DNA from: Dirofilaria immitis
Lineage: Eukaryota > Nematoda > Chromadorea > Rhabditida > Onchocercidae
NCBI GenBank assembly: GCA_024305405.1
Contig: JAKNDB010000068.1
Span: 6,749,501 to 6,813,500 of the forward strand
Direction of reading: 5' to 3'
Length of the DNA: 64,000 nucleotides
Shown piece by piece: positions 36,497 to 50,510 of this stretch. Under the pieces are notes generated by a model that was not told where the DNA came from, did no database searches, and saw only the letters and a list, made by a program, of their open reading frames with translations. Each line of letters starts with the position of its first letter. Position 1 is the stretch's first letter. The translations under genes and the position numbers were made by a program.

Positions 36497-39400
36497 ATGT
36501 TGGCAGGAACGACTTTTTCAAGTAAATTACTTTATTCGTATTATCGTCATATATTTATCGATATAATTCTTTGATTTTTGAAATTTTTCATTTCATCATA
36601 TCTATTTCACTATTTTACTCTATAAGCAGCATAATTTTTTTTGCTCGTGGTAGAATTTTGACTCCCTTTATTTATAAACTCCATAAATAGCTGAATTTCG
36701 TTAAATTTTCAAGATTATTATTGAGCCATATTGCAATCTTATTGGACCTTAATTAATGATGAAAGAATTAGTATGAAAAGAAATGTCCTTTTATTATTTG
36801 ACAAGCCAAGAGTATCATAGGCAGCTTTTGATTTGGAGTGTTTCTTTAATTTGGAAGACATCTACAACTTTCTCCTTTACGAAATAGAATTGAATAAACA
36901 GTCAACTCTTAATTTCATTTATATCTCGACAATTTGCAAAGAGAAGAACGGTCATTAATAACATGAAAGCCATCATACTTTACTAAATGATGAAATTGTA
37001 GCTTATCACAGAAAATCAATTAAGTCACTGAAAATTGAAATCTAATTTTATTTTTAATTGCAGAACACCCAGTATATTTGGGTTTTGGAAACGCACTAGA
37101 GCCTCAACTTTCCTATCGCTTATTATCACATTATATGCCACTGGGTAAAATTGGTGGTAAGCCCGCTTGGTTGAATCCTGTCAGTCTTCCTGCTAATAAC
37201 TCTCTTCTTTGTCGAGTTCGTCTTATTACATTTCTTATAATTTTCATGTAAATATAAATGAAACCGATCAAGCGAATTGGGAAGAGTTGCCTCTTCATAA
37301 CATGTGTGATGTATGAGAAGTCGTGATACCTTTCTGAGAGTATGGAAGGTCTTCATGAAATATAAAGTGACATTTAGATATCGATTAAAATTTTTCAACC
37401 GTTACAAATTTTTTTCTGCTTTTTAAAAGCTATAAGTAATTCTTTCCTAGCTGTGGCAATTTCTATAAGTTAGAAATGATTATCAAAGATATCAATGGGA
37501 AAATAATAAAAATATTTAGATTTGGCTAATCGGAATCTTCTAATTCAGATTTGTGAAAAGCCAATGGTATTTTTGATTCAAGTTTATGCCACAAATCCCA
37601 ATGATCAAGATTATTCATTTCATCGTACTTTATTTTTCTTTATTTGTCGGAATTCAGAATGTTCACGGGTGAGAGTTCCCCACCATATTAATTTTATATT
37701 TCTACAGTTTGGTTGCTTTTTTTTATGTTGTTTTTAATTCCTTGGGAAATATATCTAATAATTGTGGTAAAATGTAATTGAAATAATATTTCAGACTAAT
37801 GACGCTAGTAATGTCCGCGCTTTTCGATGTACTTTGTCACGATTCAATGATTTTTACGCCTCTGAACAACCCATTGATCCTGATTTAGAAGGTTATGTTC
37901 CGGATCCATTTTGGAAGCAAACTTATCCTCATTTGTGTCACATCTGTGGATGCAATGCTACGAAGAAATGTGCACGTTGTGAATCTGCGTGGTACTTTTT
38001 TCTTAGAATTTTTCATTTGCTGTAAAAATGTCCTCCAAAATTCTTTTGATTTATTTTTATATGTTTTTGAATGATATGAGATTTTTCTCAGAATGCTTTC
38101 AGCCACAATGTGATATGTTGTTCGTAGCTCTTATTCTTAATTACTTTCACTATTTTCGAAGCAGTCATATAATCGTATTTAGTCGTATTTTTCGTGTAGA
38201 GAGGATGAGCGGTTTCAACAGAAAAAAAAAGCACAAAAGATAGCATTTTTTAAATATTGAGGTTAGAGAAATCGGCTTGCGATTATAGTTCATAAGTAGC
38301 AGTGAATGCTTATAACTTTTATTCAGGTATTGTAGCCGCGAACATCAAATAATTGATTGGAGTGCATCACACAAAAAAGAATGCTCTAAACAGAGTTCAA
38401 CTGATGAGTATCTTTCTACAATTTCTGCTGATGAAAAAATGTGAGCCTTGTTGTATTAGTTTTAAAGACACAGAAATGGCAGATGAAATGCGAAGAAAAG
38501 ATGGGGAGTTAGCAAACCTGAAAAAACAGAGAAGGGAATTTTTTTGAAAATTTTAGAAACATTTTTCCAGAGATGATGAAAATAGCTGGATAAAACGGAA
38601 ACGAAGTGTTGCAACAAATAGATTTGTTTTTCCGGAATATGCAATTGAAATGGGTGTGGAGAACTTACCACGAAGTAATCATGTTGATAGTGATGGCGAT
38701 GATGACGATAATAGTGATAGTGGTGATGATAATGTCGAGATACGTATGGAAGAATATAGGCAATATATAAAAAGCATAAGGTTGGACGTATGCTTGTTTA
38801 AAATAGATATTATGGTGTTCTGTTTTACTACTGTTATAATCTAAGCCAACAGTATTATAGAAAATTATGGAAGATTACCGAATTAGTGGAAATATGTTTA
38901 TATTCATATTGCTTTTTAACTTATATCATTCTAATTGTTTTCGGATTCATTTGGTTCTCTTTCTTTCATAATTCTTTATTTTCAATCGTATTTTTTCTTA
39001 ATATCATATTTCGACTAATTGTGATGCATTAATTAATTTTCAAATTTAACTTGAAATTTTTTTAGAGTCAGTGCGATTCAGGTAATGGTGATTTGGAGGA
39101 TTTAGAAGATTTCGCTGATAAAGATACTGCTTTCAAATATTTTAATAAGGCTAGTTGTTTATTAAAATTAAGTACTTAAATAACATAATTTTGAAGATAA
39201 GTGGAAATAAATTGTCTGGTTTAATAGATAATTCAGCAAATGTCAGTTGCTGCTAGAAGTATCATTAAATTTACTAAGAAATGTCATTAATTTTTTAAAC
39301 AGACGCTATATAAACAACAGTAGTATTTCTGAATCTATAAGTGAATGATTCTTTGTCTTAATTAGATCTTCAAATAAATTTCTAGGTAGTAGCGTCAAAT

Positions 39401-39676
39401 CCAGAGCAAATCTTGCGTTATAGTCGTGGTGGTGAACCGCTACTGGCAACTGATCATGCACCATTAGCTGAAACAGTTCCACCTTGTTCACTTTGTGGAT
39501 CGGAGCGTCAATTCGAGCTTCAACTTATGCCCCATCTTTTGGCACTCATTGGCGTTGATGATCCGGGTAAAAGTATCGACTGGGCTACACTGATGTTATA
39601 CACATGTACGCAAAACTGTCATATTCCTAACGATGGCTACGCTGAGGAATATGTTCATAAACAAGATTTTCGTTAA
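36497..39676 (+). CDS. pdcd-2: PDCD2-family MYND zinc-finger protein
   Basis: PDCD2 is a chaperone-like factor for ribosomal protein uS5 and 40S assembly. Exons: 36497-36521 (MLAGTTFS), 37064-37215, 37549-37668, 37795-37991, 38327-38440, 38571-38780, about 39068-39149, 39386-39676. All phases agree. Motifs: [63 protein letters not shown], a MYND finger ([15 protein letters not shown]...[12 protein letters not shown]...HKKEC), an Asp-rich linker ([16 protein letters not shown]), and the PDCD2_C domain [61 protein letters not shown]. The intron 39150-39385 begins GC instead of GT (AATAAG/GCTAGT...CTAG/GTAGTA), apparently a GC-AG intron. Probably co-transcribed with VMA21 copy 2. Confidence 0.95.
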
Positions 39677-41501
39677 ATATATAAAATTTGATAAGAAGAA
39701 AATGCCGAAGTTTGCAATCTCAAGTTTATAAATTGCCGTTTTTATGCGTATTTCTTATTTTCTTATATTTGAAATATTGTGAATTAGCTTATGAGCATAA
39801 AACAATGAAATAGTAAAAACGTTCTGATTGAATTCTTAGTTTGCTTATTTTCTTACTTTCCCTCTTCCACTCTTCCTGCAATCCTTCCTTCTTCAGTTCT
39901 CGATCTGGTGCTTTTGTATCATCGAATATGAAAATAAACCGGTGAAGTTAATTCTTCAAAGAAGAAAAACTGAATAATTGTTATTGGTTGTAAAAGACGT
40001 ACAATTGTCAGGTGTGATATATCTGTTATTAGAGCTATAAATCACATCCCAAGAGAAAGTTTCTTCCTTCCGCTTTCGCCCTCTCCTCATTTGCATGCAA
40101 AACGGAAGTGAGTAATTGAACTTACTGATGCCGAAATACAAAATATGGTTTTATGACAAATGGCAATGAGTGAATGATTTTGCGACTCGAAAGGTCTCCG
40201 ACATATAAAAGTAAATCGGTACAATGATTTTATGGTCGTTTAATGTTGTAAAGTTTTATATATTTAGCGACATGTGTGGAAACATAATTTGTTGATAGAT
40301 GGTAATAAAGAATAAGGGGAATATCGATCGAGAGACATATTCTTCAATATTTTGTTAGCAGACATAATCATGGTAATGAATGGATTAGTCATGTAGGCAC
40401 TAATTTAAGGCATCAAGCAGTTTGATTAAAACAACGACAAGTAAATTTTTAGGAATTGACACTTACAGACAATGTACTGTAGACAATGTCTTGAGGTAAA
40501 AATATTTAAAGTGTTCCTAAAATGTTTGGAAAAAATAGTAGGGGAATATGTATTTTTACCTGATTGCATTAATGTACTAAACATACTATGCTCTACTCAG
40601 CAATAAAGAATTGAAATTTCTTGATGTATTTTTCATATTGAAATCATACCATAAGATTCGTTTGCACTGTTGCTAGTGATAGCTTGCTATTGGATGATGA
40701 ATTTTATTCTAGCATTATTGATCGATCTACAGATATTGCAAATCGATATTTCCTAATTTGTTTAAAAGTAACAGATTAAGCATGTTTGCTATTGTATAGT
40801 CAGTCGTTCATAACTGTTTCTTCATTTTTTTATATAAATGATTACTAAGTATTGTTAACGGTAATATTGTTCTGACATGCATATGCATCATAGCGATTCA
40901 TTGAAAGGCTGAAATATTTGAATAGTGCAAATGTTGTTGAATAATTGAGTTATTAAATTTATTATTCTCTTCTTATTTCATCATCAAATTATTATTGTCT
41001 CCCTAAGAAATACAGGTAAGAAGGGAAGGAAGAAGGGATGGTAGATGAAAGTTAAATTGTCTTTTACTTGTAATTAATTATAAATGAAAATGAAATTGTC
41101 TCAATCGAATTGGCCTTTTTTCACTGAGAGTTTGCAAGGAAGGCATAAAGAAAGATGGAGAAAGGCGCTTGTTTTATTTCAGAAATTTTTATAAAAGAAA
41201 AAGAATGGAAAAGAAAGTAATGGGTAGCATGGCAAAGGATGGTTATTCTGCTTGATTGTCTGTCTTCTGTGTCAATTACTTTCTTCGCTATTTCTTGAAA
41301 TGTGTCCACCGCGAATTCCGCTATTGGCTGGAAAGGACTGGTAGTAGGCGGGGCGTTCTATCTATAAGCAAAAGTTCAGCAACGAAAACGATTGACAAAT
41401 TACCGTAAACTTTTGCAAAGAAAGGAAGTGAGGTTGGGTTGTCGTGCTCTCAACGCAAGGGCTGTAGAAGCTGTAGGAAACGGTGATTTCTGGAAATCGC
41501 T
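39677..41501. promoter_or_regulatory. Upstream region of VAB-7, no gene seen
   Basis: 1.8 kb between PDCD2 and the VAB-7 first exon. No coding stretch recognised on either strand. As the flank of a developmental homeobox gene it is a plausible regulatory region, but I see no specific site I can name. Confidence 0.4.
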
Positions 41502-44500
41502 TTGTATGCCTTCATGCAGTCATTTGATATCGAATCTTTAATTGGTACAGGCAGAGAAAGTAATGGCTTCTCTGGAATATCCGAGAAGATTCCAGAAACG
41601 GAAGCTATTAAGGAAGTAGTTGTTGCTAAAGCTATCGCTATCAAAGAGCTTCCGGTTGCCGTTAATCCTACTGATGTAAGTACATCAGCAAGTCCAAATT
41701 TCGATCGAAATTTGGTGAAACCTGAATTTTTATGCGATTCGACTCCATCGCCGCCACGTCCAGGAACATCAACTGTATTCTCAACTAGAACAGCGGATCC
41801 GGAATTGAAGTATCTAGATACTGCTTTCCATGCCTATCCTTGCGTATCCGGTAGCAAATCCCAGTGTGTAATCCCAGTGTCATCTCCATCAGTATCAGGT
41901 TAGCAAACTTTGAATATTGAATTGAATGTTTTAATAAGTTTGGATCCTGTGGATTAAGTAGGCAGTTTAAATAAGAATTGCAAACTAAATATCCAAATTG
42001 GAATACTTCTCTTTTCAGTAAGAAATTATTGAAGGTTAGATCATCTAAAGTATTTTAGTTTCTAAATAATTATAATTATATTGATCTTATTCAATTAATA
42101 GATTGAGAATATGAGTATAGTCTAGTGAACTAACTAATTATCAAGAAATTAAAACATCGAGACATTTTAATATTCGATAAGATGAATGGCAACCATTTAT
42201 TGGAGTTATAAAATAAATTCGAATTAACTTTAATTATATTCTGAACGCTGAGAATTTTATGTGATCATTTTTGCCAATTTTTCCTCCAACTCATTATTAG
42301 CAATTGAGTAGTTACAAAGCATGAGCTGAAGTAAGTCACGGATAATGTAATTTTAAACTTAACAATTGAAGGTGATTTAACTTTACTTAAATTTCAAATA
42401 CCTGTAGACATTCTCCAAACCATAACAACACATCGGCAAGTAAATTAAAACAATCTAATGAAATATTTTAAGCATATTTCCATGCTTTAATCATTTCTGA
42501 ACACTAAAAATTTTATATGATCATGCAAATTTTCATATTTTTGGCTATGTTGTATTATAATGATTCTAAAATTATCTGTTTTATTGCTGTCTTTTAGAGG
42601 AATTATTTAAGGTTTTGCTCATATTTTATAGGTTAATTGCATTATTTTTAGTTAACGATCAAATTGCATGATCAGTGAATTTTGATTAACTGATGCGAAT
42701 GCTTCGAATTTATTTATCTGTAAATTATTTTAAATCATTATTTCATTTTCATTTCTTTTCAGTTCTATATGCATGCTAAATAAATGCATTTTTGATTTGA
42801 AATTTCCTTAAATAACACTTTTAAAATTATTTCTGCTGAATTTTAATTGTCCTTCTCTTGAGTATATTAACAAAAATAAAGTGCCCTTTATTTTGCATTA
42901 ATTATGATGCAAAAAGAATGTTTGAAGTGGTTAATCATATATATATATATATATATATATACACTTTACTATCAATAAGCAATTACTAAAGCAAAAATTA
43001 TTTAGCATATTAACAGATTATAGAAATTAACTCAGAAATTTGCGGTAAAATTCAATGCTTAGTCAAAGTAGCCTTCTGGAAAGTTATCTTTATCTTTATG
43101 TTGATTGAGTTTAAACTTATGTTTTTACATGAAGGTCTAAATTTATCCGTGAAGTTAAGCTACTACCTAGCTATACTGCTTTTGATATTGTTTTGATAGA
43201 ATACAGTATTTTTTATTATGATAGGCAAAAATAAAGAATGTCTTTTTGTACTGAAAATTGTTTCACTCTTGTATTTCAATAAATGTGGGGAATAACGACC
43301 AAATTCTGACGTCTAGAGATTGACTTCTCATTATTAAAATCTTAGAATATGCATAATGATTAGAATCGATTTATTAATTATTTGTTTTTAAATTTAAAAA
43401 TCTGTTAACAGAAGGTTTATTTTATAAACTATGCAGTTTTGAAAGTAAATTTAACTGCCATTCAAATTTTATGAAATGATAGAAATAATAGCGACAATTA
43501 TATTTTACGACCCGAATTAATTCTGATAACTGAATTAATTTGATCCTACGACAGTGTTAAATTCAAATGAAAACTAAGTCATTATATTTCTGAATATCTT
43601 TTATGGAAAATATCGATGGCTTCCTACTTAGTTTTGCTTCAAGACAATACTCTAGTAGCAACGTCCTTCAATAACAATATAATTTCCATTATTTTTAGTA
43701 GATACTTGGAACTATATATTCATGATTTATTCTGGCAACAATAAGAACGTGAAGAAAAGCTATTGATGAAATATTTTTTTGAGATTTTGTAAAAATTCTC
43801 AAATTATTTAGAAATAGCATGTGAGAGAAAAAGGAAAGAAAAGAGATAAATTAAAACGTTTAGGCTCCTGGAAGCAAATTTAAAATAAACATATACTAAG
43901 GAGTGCTGAATGCTGATTTCAAATTTTGAAAATAAGAATGGCAAAGTGTTTATGAGGACATCAGGCGATCAGAAAGAGAGAGACGAATAGTTTTTTTGAA
44001 AAAAGTTTCTCAAAATGATTTACCGAATTGTGAATGTTTTAGCTTAATCCGGCGATATCCATCAATCCATATTTATCTATTTATCTATCTATCTATATAT
44101 AAATTATTTTGTCAGTGAAAACAAAGGAATCATCAATTCATCGATTGGAATAATAAATTAGAAGGATGAGACTAATTAGTACAAGTACAGCAGCAGATTC
44201 AAAGCTAAAACAGGGACAGATGAGAGACTTGTTCGAATATTGAGTGAGAAAGGAGAATAGGCATCGCTACAGTGTAGTCTTCGAGATTAGAATTTCAAAT
44301 TGAATCAATCTTATTGTTTCTTGGTTCTGTGAATTATTCATCTCCAGATCTTATCATGTACGATTTATATTCATCTTTATGATGTGTTATTCAAATAATG
44401 TTATGCAAAACGGTAATATTTTTATTCAGATAGGAATGAAATGAAATCCACTGACCGTTAAATTATAGATTATAGGAAGTTAAGATAAATAATTATTAAA

Positions 44501-47500
44501 TCGTCAGAATCCTTCGAGAGTCTGATGATTTGTCATTATTACTGCCATATTAAATGTTCAGTTAGCCATAGTATTTTAGTATGCAAAGAGGAAATCTACA
44601 ATCTACAACAATCGGGCATGAGTTGGCTAAATAAAAATGGAAGACCACAAAATATTTATGTATAGAAATAATTAAAAATTAAAATATCCAAATATTTGCG
44701 CAAATTATTCTGACAAATCTTTACTAAAAAGGAAAATATGTAAAATTCTTTAAATTCGAAGTATTATTATGAATTTAAGACACTAATTTTCACTTTTTAA
44801 ATCTTAGTTGTAATGGAATTCCATTTAGTGAAAAGAGAAACGATTATAAATGACCCTTGTTGTAAAAAGTGATAGTATGAGAGTTTGATTCATGAACTTT
44901 GTGATTCATCTACTGAAATACAGTTCCCATTAAATCTCGTTTAATTCTAACTTAACGTATCACCATGATCTAATTAAGAAGGAATAAATTTAAAACTGAT
45001 TATTGCTGTTATTTTTAATACTACTTCTGTTCCTTTGTCAAACTGTTATACGGAGAGATTTCCAGAATATGTACTATTACATGACACTTCAGTATTGTCC
45101 TCTGTTTTAATAATGATGATTTAAAATGTTTTTGCTAACATTATGTTTAAAAATTTTAAATTTGTAAAATTAATGCCTATTTTATCTGCAGTCTATTTGA
45201 AATACTAAGTACTATAAGCATTATTTCCTCGTCACAAAACTGGCAATCTTTTTTTTTAAATTTCAAAAACGTGGATAAAAAGAAAAATATCTTTTTGAAC
45301 ATATTTTTGTAAGAGTATCACTGAATTATAATTTCTACTTTCTTCTCTTTTCTAATACGTATCAATAGTTTAACATTAGCCAAATATACATTACGAGAGT
45401 TTTATACTGCATTAGCAATTCTAATTTCAAGTATTATTCTTTTTCGCTTATTATTTCATTCATATTTCGATATTTTATTATTTTATTCGATTTATTGTTA
45501 TTTCTATTTTTGATTTATTATGTATAATCAATTTTTTTCTAAGATGAATTATATAGAAAATTCGATTTTTTTTTTTTGTAGTTTATTCAGAATGCAAGTG
45601 TGAAGTAGTGTGGGATGAGATGAATTGAATGAGTTAATAATATAGAGCAGATGAGATTTTTGAAAGATATAATTGGTTCTGAATGAATGATACATGATAG
45701 CGGCATGTGTAAACATAAGATTTACATATCGTAAAAATGATATAATTGCTATACGATCCTGATAGTAAATGTTATCGAAACAATAATATAATTATATTTG
45801 CATGGAAGAAATGGCTTTTTCTGATGCGTTAGAAACGAAGCAGAATAATTGAATGGAATGATTCGATATGATTAAATGGGATTGCTACAGTATGATAACG
45901 ATTCTATGCATTCTCTAAATTATCTGGAAGCGGAAGAAGTGGAATATATTTCGCGTGAAATGACAATAACGGTGCTCATAAAAAGTTCGTTGAAGAGAAA
46001 CCGCGAAGGAATGACAACGGAATAATCGTATGATGCAGTTATTCGTACTGTTTATATTACCGCCCTGTCTCCTCTTTCCTTCTCCTTTCTCATCATCTCT
46101 TCCCGTACCTATCCGATGGCTAAGGTGTGCTGTTTTGACACAGTTATTGTCAATGTCGACGTTTATCTCATTAATTATTTGACAATGAGAGATGACGTTA
46201 TACTAATAAAGCTCATTTTAATTGACAGAATATCAACATATGGCATATGTAATTGTAATATGATTGTGCTTTCTTTGTTTTTTTTTTGCTTTTTTTCATA
46301 TGACGTTGAAATCCAGGGTCTTCTTACTCTGATTGCTTCATTAAATATGAATAGGCTATTTTTTTTCCTTTACCTTTAATTAACCAAATCTTTCAAACGA
46401 ATAAACTAGATATTAAAAGTTAGAGTCATTCAATTTCTACTTCAAATGCAAGGTTTTGTTTCATTTCATTATTTATTAAATTTAAAAACGCAAAAACATA
46501 GTATATTTATAGCGGAATCTCGCGATGATAGTACAATGAGGCGTTATCGGACGGCTTTCAGCCGTGAACAGATTAATCGGTTAGAAAAGGAATTCGCGCG
46601 TGAGAATTACGTATCACGACCAAAAGGTGTGAACTTGCAGCGCAGCTCAATTTACCTGAAGGCACCATAAAGGTAGGTGAAATAAGGATTATCTGCAGTT
46701 GCTTTCGTCATCCGATTACTCCTTACTACTCATTAAAGTGATACAATGATCGTAACCAAGATTCATTGGAATTCTGTTTTAAAATTGATTCTCCCCATAA
46801 TGCTTACTAACTTGGTTATTCATATTCATAATTCCTGAAGTATATCACACAAACAAAATTAACACTGAACTTTTTCAAAATAAAAACGAAATTTTTATTC
46901 ATTTGTTGGTATTTATAATTCAAAATGTGCATGATTAATGGAACTCCTTGAAAGAAAAGGCCACTTTCAACTAAGTTAGCAATTCTTATTAAGCAACTTT
47001 TAAAAGCAGTTACGGTAGATATAGCTAGAATTATTCCCCAGGAGACATATAGATTTGTAAGAGAATGCTTTGCAAAAGCAAAATGAATTGGGTTAAATGA
47101 TATTGAAATCATATGCTCTCTTTTCAGTTAAGCAGCCTAAATCCAACTAACCAATTTATTTGTCTTCTGAAAGATTTCAGTACTACTCTATAATCAATCT
47201 TTTGCACTTTTTCGCATTTTAATTGCTTACGAAGACTGGGGCTTGCCTTGTCATTTTAGGCCATCATTCTTGTCGTCGTTTGTTCCTGATACATAATCAG
47301 TCCAATAGAAGCGGGGAAAAGTGAAGGAGGAAAAAATGAAAAGAAAGGCAGAGAGAATGAAATTTATGAATATTTCGAGTCATTTCTAATACTTCTTGCA
47401 CTTCGTATCAAAATTGATAATTTATCAAACAACTATCCATCTTTTCGTTTTTACAAGCATCCTAAACCATTCGCTAATTTTTCGCTTCAAATGATCACTA

Positions 47501-48892
47501 CATATCAAAATTATTTGTTCTCTTTAATGGCATACTGTATTTCAATCAAAATTCTATCAAAACAACGAACGACATTTTGTTAATATTAAGAAAGATATGA
47601 GGTGAGTGGCTATTCATAAATAACTCATGATGTAAATGATGATCACAATTAAATCAATTCTGAAAAGGATGAATGAGGCGATATAAAAAGACTTATCTCA
47701 ATAACTTCGAAATCTTCAATTCATGAGGAACGAAGCTGTAAAACTTATACTGAAACATTTGCCAAATTATTTTGGTACTTTTTATTATCATTTTTTTCGT
47801 CTCTTTTATCTTAATTCTTCCTCTTCATTATTTATTTTTATTTAATTGAGAAACTCTTCAGCTTCTTATTTCCTGAATCAATGATATGGTAATAAATTTT
47901 AAAGCTACCTAGTAAAAAAGGGTTATGTACCACTCGAAAAATTTTAGTGATGATAGCATAAGACTGAGTTCATCAAAATGTTTATAAAATTTCACTAATT
48001 TTCATTACAAGAAGCAAAATTAAAATTAAAAGGAATGTGTGAGAGATAAATAAATGATGCATTTCAACTATTAAAGTAAACATTTGATTTGGTAATGACT
48101 GATTGAATTAGGGATCCAAACAATGAAGTTTCAAAATTTCCATCCCTAACTTGTCTATGATAAATTCATCCGTTCCATTGTTTTTAATTTTGTATTTCTT
48201 CCATTTGTTTGTTTGTTCGATCCTGCTACAGTACTCAGCATCAAAACTTTAGAGACGATATCCAAACTTTTAGTTATCAAAGATGCAATGCAAAATATGT
48301 GTAAATAAATATCGTTAGTTTTTCCAGTTTGTCAACTTCATTTTGAAAAATAGTTAGATGACGTGTCTCTTCAGGTATGGTTTCAAAATCGCCGGATGAA
48401 AGACAAAAGACAGAAAATGGCATCTCTACATTGGCCATTTTTCGATCATCACGTTACCGCATATTTCCTTAATCCATTTTGTTATGAAGCTTGGAGATCA
48501 TCGCTGATACCTAAATTATGTGACTCAAGGTAAGTGATTTTTAAAGTATTTGAAATTTGAAGTTTAAGATCATCAGTTTGACATTTAATGCATCGTAAAC
48601 AAGCAGCAGTCAAATTATCTACTTCTTAAAATCTTTAATAATTTATTTTCAAAGCTTTAAACTCGAGCTTTCGAAAAATTTTTGCAGCATTACAAGTCCA
48701 TTTCTCGCTACCGGTGGATCACTACTGCGATCATTAGCAGTAGGAACAGGAGCAAATGTTGGAATAATACCTCGAGGAACAATATATGCCGATCCAGCTG
48801 TTACCAGTGTCGAATCAGTTCGAAACTGCACTCAAGAACCACTAGAATCGACACCTTTGCAGTCATCCTCTAAATCGAAATCATTCTTATGA
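41502..48892 (+). CDS. vab-7: Even-skipped-type homeodomain protein VAB-7 (EVX)
   Basis: Homeobox transcription factor of the Eve/Evx class that patterns posterior body and specifies motor neurons. Exons: 41502-41898 (start at 41502 or 41514, [13 protein letters not shown], a Ser/Pro-rich N-terminus), 46513-46672, 48375-48529, 48688-48892. Homeodomain: [30 protein letters not shown], then [13 protein letters not shown] and, across the exon join, [16 protein letters not shown], all diagnostic of Evx. Asn-51 of helix 3 (WFQNRR) is present. In exon 2 the A4 run 46622-46625 lacks a base: read as is, the frame leaves the homeodomain after SRPK and stops in the same exon; with one more A it reads [19 protein letters not shown] and meets exon 3 in phase. 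The first intron is about 4.6 kb, very long for this window, with an (AT) microsatellite, and may hold enhancers. Confidence 0.93.
42937..42961. repeat. (AT)n microsatellite
   Basis: About 12 AT units in the first intron of vab-7. Confidence 0.95.
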
Positions 48893-49108
48893 TTCACGGA
48901 TAGATTGATTGGTATCGCGTATAAGAATGTAATATTCATACATTTGCGAATATTCAAATGAAAGAGGAAACATGCGTTAATGTATGACATTATTTATATT
49001 ATTCCATCTAAGAGAAGTATAATCCTTCATAATTTGGTATGTATAACTAATAAAAATAGGACGAAAAATTTAATTCGATATTTTAATTCGGAGAAAAAAA
49101 TGGTGCAT
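48893..49108. other. Spacer between VAB-7 and the inverted duplication
   Basis: Short AT-rich single-copy segment between the vab-7 stop and the outer edge of the left repeat arm; probably holds the vab-7 3' UTR. Confidence 0.5.
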
Positions 49109-50510
49109 ATATTTGATTCAATGAATATTTTACGATGATCATTGGTAGGATTTATTAAATAATAAGACTTCCTAATAAGCATTTGGTGAAATGAAGCATT
49201 GCAAAACTAGATTGTTTTAAACATGCTTTATTACAGTTTAATTTCTTCAACTTATAAATTAATCAGAATTCCAAATTTGACAGATCCAACCACCTTCCAG
49301 TTGATTTCAGCCGCACTTTAAGTTTTCGACTGAAGAAAATCGCGCAAGAAAATTCTTTTTATTTATGACCAAATGCAAAAAATGTGAAGAAAATTCTTAA
49401 GGTCTCATTTGTTATAGATTTCTTGTAACAATATGATAGTCGTACTATATTTCCCTCAGTTCTCGAAGCATATTGCATTGCATTTTATAGATATTAAATC
49501 CAACATACAATGCGAAATCTGCAGTACGGCCACAAAGCTAGATAATCACACGAACTATTAAATCCGTAATTTTACAGGTTTAAGTTATAAAATGCTTTAA
49601 TGTTATCTTCTCTTGATTGCTATGAATAATTATTGACTTCAGCATTTTTTCATGCGTTTTTGTATAAAAATTAACTGCTCGATTCTTTCTAATCTTCTTT
49701 AGCAAATATTATAATTGTGAATAATAAATGGAAGAAACAAGAAATTTCATACCCGAAAGAAAATCGCTTGCAAATTCATTTCAGTTATCAACTAAATTAC
49801 TAATCTAAAGTAAAATCGTAATTAATAGACCGTTGCAATAAACATATTAATTATATTAGGAAAATCACTAGAAAATTCGCATAGTCAAGAGGTATATTAA
49901 AACGTCGTTCAACATTCTGAAATTAAAATAAAACTGAATTCTTGAAAAAGAAATAAAGAGAGATGCAGGAAGAAATCTTCCCAATAAATATATATAATTA
50001 TGTGAAGATTCAATAGGCTAGACATTCTACATTTGAGGATCAGCAAATTGTTCGAATAAGAGAAACAAATCAGCAAATTCCTAGAATGAAAGTAAAAATT
50101 TGATTTATAAGAACACATTGTATTAACAAGATTTGTAAAAAAAAGAAATCTATACTTCCAATAACGTGCTACATATCGAAGAAATTGTGATATTTACATT
50201 ATTAGACGTAGCTGTTTTGTACTGGAACACAATCTCAAATAAATTTCGATGTTCCGCCTAATTCTTGTTTTTCTTTTTTTTGACAGCAGAGTATAATCAA
50301 AATTTAATCAAAAAAGTTAAAAAAATATTTCTCGCATAAATTATTTCTAAGAGCTTAACTTAGAGTATGTTTGATACTTTGAACTCGTTTCATCTAAAAC
50401 TTTGTCAGTATCTATTATAAAAAGTGTCATTTTCTTCGCTATATAACATTTAGATTTATTTTTAAAAAAAGTGCACTATTTACAAAAGGAAATAATTTTC
50501 AGAAAAGCAA

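Noticed and set aside
48212..48225. tRNA B-box-like GTTCGATCC
   Set aside because: No matching A-box or acceptor stem around it; it lies in a vab-7 intron.
49909..50118. Short open frame present in both arms
   Set aside because: Low-complexity, no splice or family support; it is duplicated only because the whole arm is.
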